Shown: positions 59,236-64,000 of the stretch, piece after piece
How positions within the stretch are numbered: position 1 is the stretch's first letter
Layout: every line of letters starts with the position of its first letter
Assembly (NCBI GenBank): GCA_032622095.1
Contig: CP136065.1
Span: 22,188,134 to 22,252,133 of the forward strand
From: Siphonodentalium dalli
Taxonomy: Eukaryota > Mollusca > Scaphopoda > Gadilida > Siphonodentaliidae
Length of the DNA stretch: 64,000 nucleotides
Direction: 5' to 3'
Made by a program: the position numbers and the translations under genes
Notes under the pieces: model-generated
The model's database searches: none
What the model saw: only the letters and a program-made list of their open reading frames with translations
Told to the model about the DNA's origin: nothing

Positions 59236-62200
59236 AGTTTTGACTGACACTTACATAAATATGACTCCCAGATTACTTAGCAAACAACTCCGTTTTATGC
59301 GGTACTTTGTCCTGGCAATACACATTAAATTTGTCAATTGATGAAAAAATACCATCAATCAATTTTACAATGACATCCTGAAACTTTAGTCTTGATAAAC
59401 ATTGCATTTGTATAATAGCTGGACATTATCACCGAATCACGTGATTGTGATGTATATGATTGATGTGAACCACATTTTTATCAACTACTGTATCTGGTGG
59501 CCTGACTATATTGCATGTTAATTTTGTAAAATCACATGTAGTTACGATAGATCACATGTAAGAGCCATGCATATATGATAGCCATTAAATTCCATCACTG
59601 TGAATATTTGAGTAAATTGTCAAACTCTCTATAGGGTCCAACGGTAGTTTTGTTCGCAACTGTAGTACTGTACCAGCGGAGACTTGTCTGACGACACCAT
59701 TCTCAAAAATACATTTCAGAGTCATACTTGACATATATGCACAATTTCAACTTACACAATTCATGAAAAGGATAATCTTGTTAGCTACTATTTGTATATC
59801 CAGGAAACGCTCTTTAAATTTTTTGAACCGTCCAAACAATTTGTTTCCACTAAAATGTCAGACTGGAAACAAATAGACTCTGAAAGTAGACCGCCATATT
59901 TGATACTTTTGTTAATTTCAACTCGCAGACTTCACCAGAACGTCAGTTGTGAGGATTAATATGTGTATATTAAGCAAACGCTCTTTAAATTCTTAAAACA
60001 GTCCAAAACTCTTGTTTTCCAATAAATTTCAACTGGACACAGGTAAACTCTGAAAGTAGACATGCTATTGATAAATAAACCGTTCGCATGTCGTCTTAGA
60101 CAATCCGAAATGGCGCGACCGTTGTTTTCGACCAAAGGAATCTGACTTGTGAAATCAGCGAGGGTGTGGGTAGGGTTAGCTTTTCTGCGATATCTTCACC
60201 AAAAATCGATGTATCGAAGTTTTGTTTGTGGCATATGATCAAGATATCCTTGTAGATTGTTCATGTTCGTCTATATGTGATATAGCTGAATCTAAGAATA
60301 TACAATACCTTAATATTTGGGAAAGAAAATTGAAAATGCAGTCATAAATGCAATTCGTCTGATGAATTTTGATAAAATTCCACACTAATATATGTAATTA
60401 AGTAATTTTTGGCAAGATCTCCCCATGTTTTTCGATATCCAAGAACAAACAAAGCCACTTACCGAACTTGCTATGCGTAATAGCATGTTTTTATTGCCAG
60501 GTGGACGGGGAAAAATAGAGGGGTACACAAACAAAAGCCTCACACAAACCTGTTTCCACTAAAATATCAAGCTGGAAACAGGTAGATTCTGAAAATAGAC
60601 ACATTGGTGTTATAGAAACTGTTCTCATGTCGCTTTTAACATTCCGAAAACGCGCGACCATTTTTTTCGACATAAGGAATCCGACTATTTGATGACACAA
60701 CTGTTATGCCAGACAGAGTTTGACATGCACTCAGTATACCACAACCAAGGGCTTATAGTGGACCTTTGGGTAAAGATGTTTTACCTTTAACACTTAAACA
60801 GTCTGTCAGTGGACTGAACTTAAATGAAACACGTACAGAAAGAAAATAAGTGCTCTAAGCTTCATGGCATAGTTACATGTACATGATAGTAAAGAACTCT
60901 TAATATAATTCCTGAACATTAATTTGAGGAGTTACTTTTTGCAGAGTCTTCAAATGAAATGATATCTTGAAAATATTAGTACATTCTTTTGATGAATTGG
61001 TACAATAGTGTTCGATAAGGACACATAGAAAGTCATTGAAAGATACAGATTAGAGATCAGGTCGCTGCACAGACGGGAATGGCTGTGAATGTCTATATAC
61101 AACAAACATGTGCATACCTTGTGGAAGGCGTTCAAGCTAAGGTGGTTGAATTGAATTGACAACAATAAAACCAAAATTGGAGACAATTTTTTCGATGTCA
61201 ACTAAAGTGTTGGATCAATTACCGGTAGGCCTTGAAGGGCCATGTATCATTTGATTTGTCAACAAAAACAGAAAAGTTGTGAATGAACCTTATTCGTCAA
61301 TCAAAACTTCTAAGAGAGATTTGATAGACAAATATTCTCAATGACCACCCAGAGAAGTTACAAGAACTGTTAACCTGGCCGAAACGTGCGGAATAGTTTA
61401 GTGATGATCACGACCAACCATCCACATCGAAATCAGATCGAATCAGCTGTGTGTTGAGCTTATTTAAAAAAATAATGTTTATGCAATATCTTACTGAAGC
61501 CTCATTCAAATATTTGGAGTCGGGGTTTTTATTATGCTCATTCCCGGAGGTTTTAAATACACATTCCGATGTGACGAAATGTGATAGAAGTTTGTAACCA
61601 CGTGCAGCATGTAAACAGTTTACTATGTCGCAACACTGGATACATAAAGCATTTTCACCGCTGTCATTGAATGTGGGTCAATTGTGCACCTGTCCAAAAT
61701 TGTCTGGTCAAGGACGCCAAAACTGTTTTGTGAATTTGCTGCTGTTTTGCCGTTGAATTCTCAGATACTAATGTAAATAATATGATAAATAACGGTGGAG
61801 ACGGGGTGTTTATTTGTATAATAAATGGTGTAATAATGAGTCCATTAAAATAATTTTAGAGGTGAAATCGTAAGACGAGTCCACTGTTGTTTATGCAGAA
61901 TTTGTACTTTCGTTTTTCACAAATATCCGGTTTAAATATATCAACACATTCCTTCCGGGATTTTGGGAATAAAAGTTAATAATAGTGAAGAGTAAGATAA
62001 CTGTGTTCAATATTTTAATTCAATGAATATTATCCTTCTTTATGGAGAGTTCTGTGGCTGAATCTCCGCCGATATTTGCTGTGAATATCTCCAGGTCTTC
62101 CCGAGACTTACGTGTACTTTCCGGTCGTGGCTCAAACTCTCCGAAAATGAGTCAAGATTTCACCCCAATTTCGAGTTACCGTTGTATAAGGCATACCAAT

Positions 62201-64000
62201 ATTCTGGGCTATATATATTCAGGTAGGAAAAGATGCGACTTATACACCAACATTTACTGTAGTCATGGATCAATTTAGATTTGTGAAGATGCTGAATCAA
62301 GTCTGTCATAAAACACTGAAAATTGAAAAGTTTCGCGAAAATAATTACGAGAAACAATTCAGTGATTCTTGTCGTATCTTAAGGTCTGATGGATGACTGG
62401 ATTTGTCTAAATCCACCCGAAACAGGCCTATTGCAAGACATGGGGATGTTCGTGGAAACGATGTGTCATTTGGACAAATGGTTAGTTTGTCTCACAGTAT
62501 ATCGTATAAGAGTACTCCATCAGGCAGTAATGGATCCGTTGAAATGACGGGACACTGACCGCAGTTATCTACATATGTTAGGCATCATAGCATCATGCCT
62601 TGAGTTGATTCAGAATGCTTGTCTTGACAGGAGACTCATTCAGATGATATCTATCTCTTGAAAAGATGGCAACCAGTTCGCCATTCATACAAGCTTATGG
62701 TCCCGTGTACATACGATTTGGCACCCCATCTGGACTGGTGGTAACACATACCAAACATGCAACGGGATTGATTCCTTCTTTTTTTTCAGATCGTAAATAT
62801 GGTTTTTCGATCACAACCGATGCCAGTCTTCAGGAACGGGGGGTCATATTTTGGGGCAAGAGAGTACAGGGTATCAACAGTCTGGAGATGAAAGCATTAT
62901 TATATACATGCAGTATTGGATACATGCATTAATACATGCAGTATTATATACATGTATTAACAATAAAATACTTCACACAAAGTGCTTAATATACAAACAA
63001 ATAATACAAGGTCCATATCCTTTTTTGTCAGTTAGCTCAGGAACCTTGGTTCTAAAATCAGCTCACATACATGTACTAGTAGCAGGGTCCAGAACTAGCT
63101 TGTAGATTTTTATTTTGTCTTTGGGCTCAACCAACCATGGATCCGTTTTGCAAATTTTTCACAAGAAGAACATAAATTTGTGATAGATCATAGATGCTCT
63201 CTCTTTTTCACGAAGGAGTTTATATGTTCATGCATTTTCACCAATTCCACGGTTTCCCCAAGTTTTACAACTTGTGAGTCCTTTTCAGTGCGAGTTGATT
63301 TTAATAGATCTGCATTGACCAAGACAGTCTGGTTTTCCAATGATTTTTAATTTTCTAGTCAAATCATCCACTCCTTTTACCAGTTGTGGAACAGATTTAA
63401 ACCCAATATCAGGGGAGGGTACACGTACCTAATACGGAACCATAACTGATGAACTGACGGCTTGGCATCATTCTGTCAACAGATATGATCTTGGCAACTT
63501 GGAACACGAAAATACTATCAGTCTAAATATTTAATAGTAAATATAGTGTTCCGAGAGAGAAAACAAAAAATTCTCATGATGCATCTTTAGCAAATATAGT
63601 TAATTTGTTTTTTAGTCAGATATGTTTGCTTTGGGTTTTACAAATACTGTACGGTTGCAGGATACAGCTTTCATGCTCTCATCAATTCTGCCACTGGGTT
63701 GCGAAAATAGCAGTGGGACAACACCCACACATTATTCGAATGTTGAATATGTTTAATGCAAGGTCTTCAAAACGAAGGCTGGTACCGGTACATGCTTGGG
63801 ATCTTCCAAAGAAAGAAAGAAAAATAAATAATAATAATAATAATAATTTTTTGGAAATATTGAAGAATCCTCCATTTGTACCTTAGACTTGGCCAATTTG
63901 AAAACTGGTAGCTTACATTGAAGACAACATTTTCTTGTTTGCCATTACCACTTTCGAAGGTGAAGTCACTGTAGTGATTTACAAAGTCTACACATGGGTA
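59236..64000. other. No gene recognised (copy B remainder)
   Basis: Colinear with 5920-10565. It retains the 99-bp segment (60089-60187) absent from copy A and a longer AAT microsatellite near 63828. Confidence 0.5.

Larger units (their letters stand above)
53289..64000 (+). repeat. Segmental duplication, copy B (partner 1-10565)
   Basis: This is a near-identical direct copy of 1-10565, with an offset of 53288 at the left and 53435 at the window end. It repeats every internal feature of copy A: the dispersed repeat near 54840-55060, the tandem pair at 55293-55522, the TIR element at 58096-59235 and the AAT microsatellite near 63828. It starts 671 bp after the MAM exon ends at 52618. Either a recent tandem duplication or an assembly that placed both haplotypes in tandem would give this picture. 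Confidence 0.97.

Overview
The window is intronic and repeat-rich DNA of a metazoan, most likely a marine invertebrate and probably a mollusc. The pointers are small exons in very long introns, AT-rich sequence, and two hairpin-headed repeat families followed by GTCC-type microsatellites that I associate with molluscan genomes. The species assignment is inference. There is no bacterial gene organisation, no CRISPR array and no RNA gene that I could support.

Host gene. Three plus-strand exons belong to one gene with repeated MAM domains: the C-terminal end of one MAM domain (25849-25945), a short Thr/Pro-rich linker (32017-32070), and the N-terminal three quarters of the next MAM domain (52200-52618). 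Splice sites and phases agree (0-1, 1-1, 1-0), and the three exons total 570 nt, exactly 190 codons.

The largest structure is a direct duplication. Bases 1-10565 are repeated at 53289-64000, with roughly 1-2% substitutions by eye and small indels, giving a period of about 53.3-53.4 kb. Both copies run off the window. The repeat unit would carry exactly one MAM-plus-linker set of exons in frame, so this is either a recent tandem expansion of a multi-MAM gene or an uncollapsed second haplotype in the assembly.

Mobile elements. A full-length but decayed Ty3/gypsy LTR retrotransposon (33636-44053) sits in the 20-kb intron in the same sense as the gene. It has 460/459-bp LTRs, a 4-bp ATGT target-site duplication, broken gag and pol frames, and an unexplained 3.0-kb 3' domain made partly of local duplications. 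Non-autonomous DNA elements include a palindromic family with TA flanks (13501, 24790, 25489, 31506), a hAT-like element with an 8-bp target duplication (51717-52151), and TIR elements at 4800-5919 (second copy 58096-59235), 11205-11525, 17926-18227 and 18707-20805. A poly-G/C fold-back lies at 16314-17060.

Layout: 1-10.6 kb duplication copy A; 10.6-25.8 kb intron with TIR elements, the fold-back and tandem repeats; 25.8-32.1 kb first two exons, with 122-bp tandem repeats and hairpin-headed repeats between them; 32.1-52.2 kb large intron holding the retrotransposon and several degenerate tandem families; 52.2-52.6 kb MAM exon; 53.3-64 kb duplication copy B.
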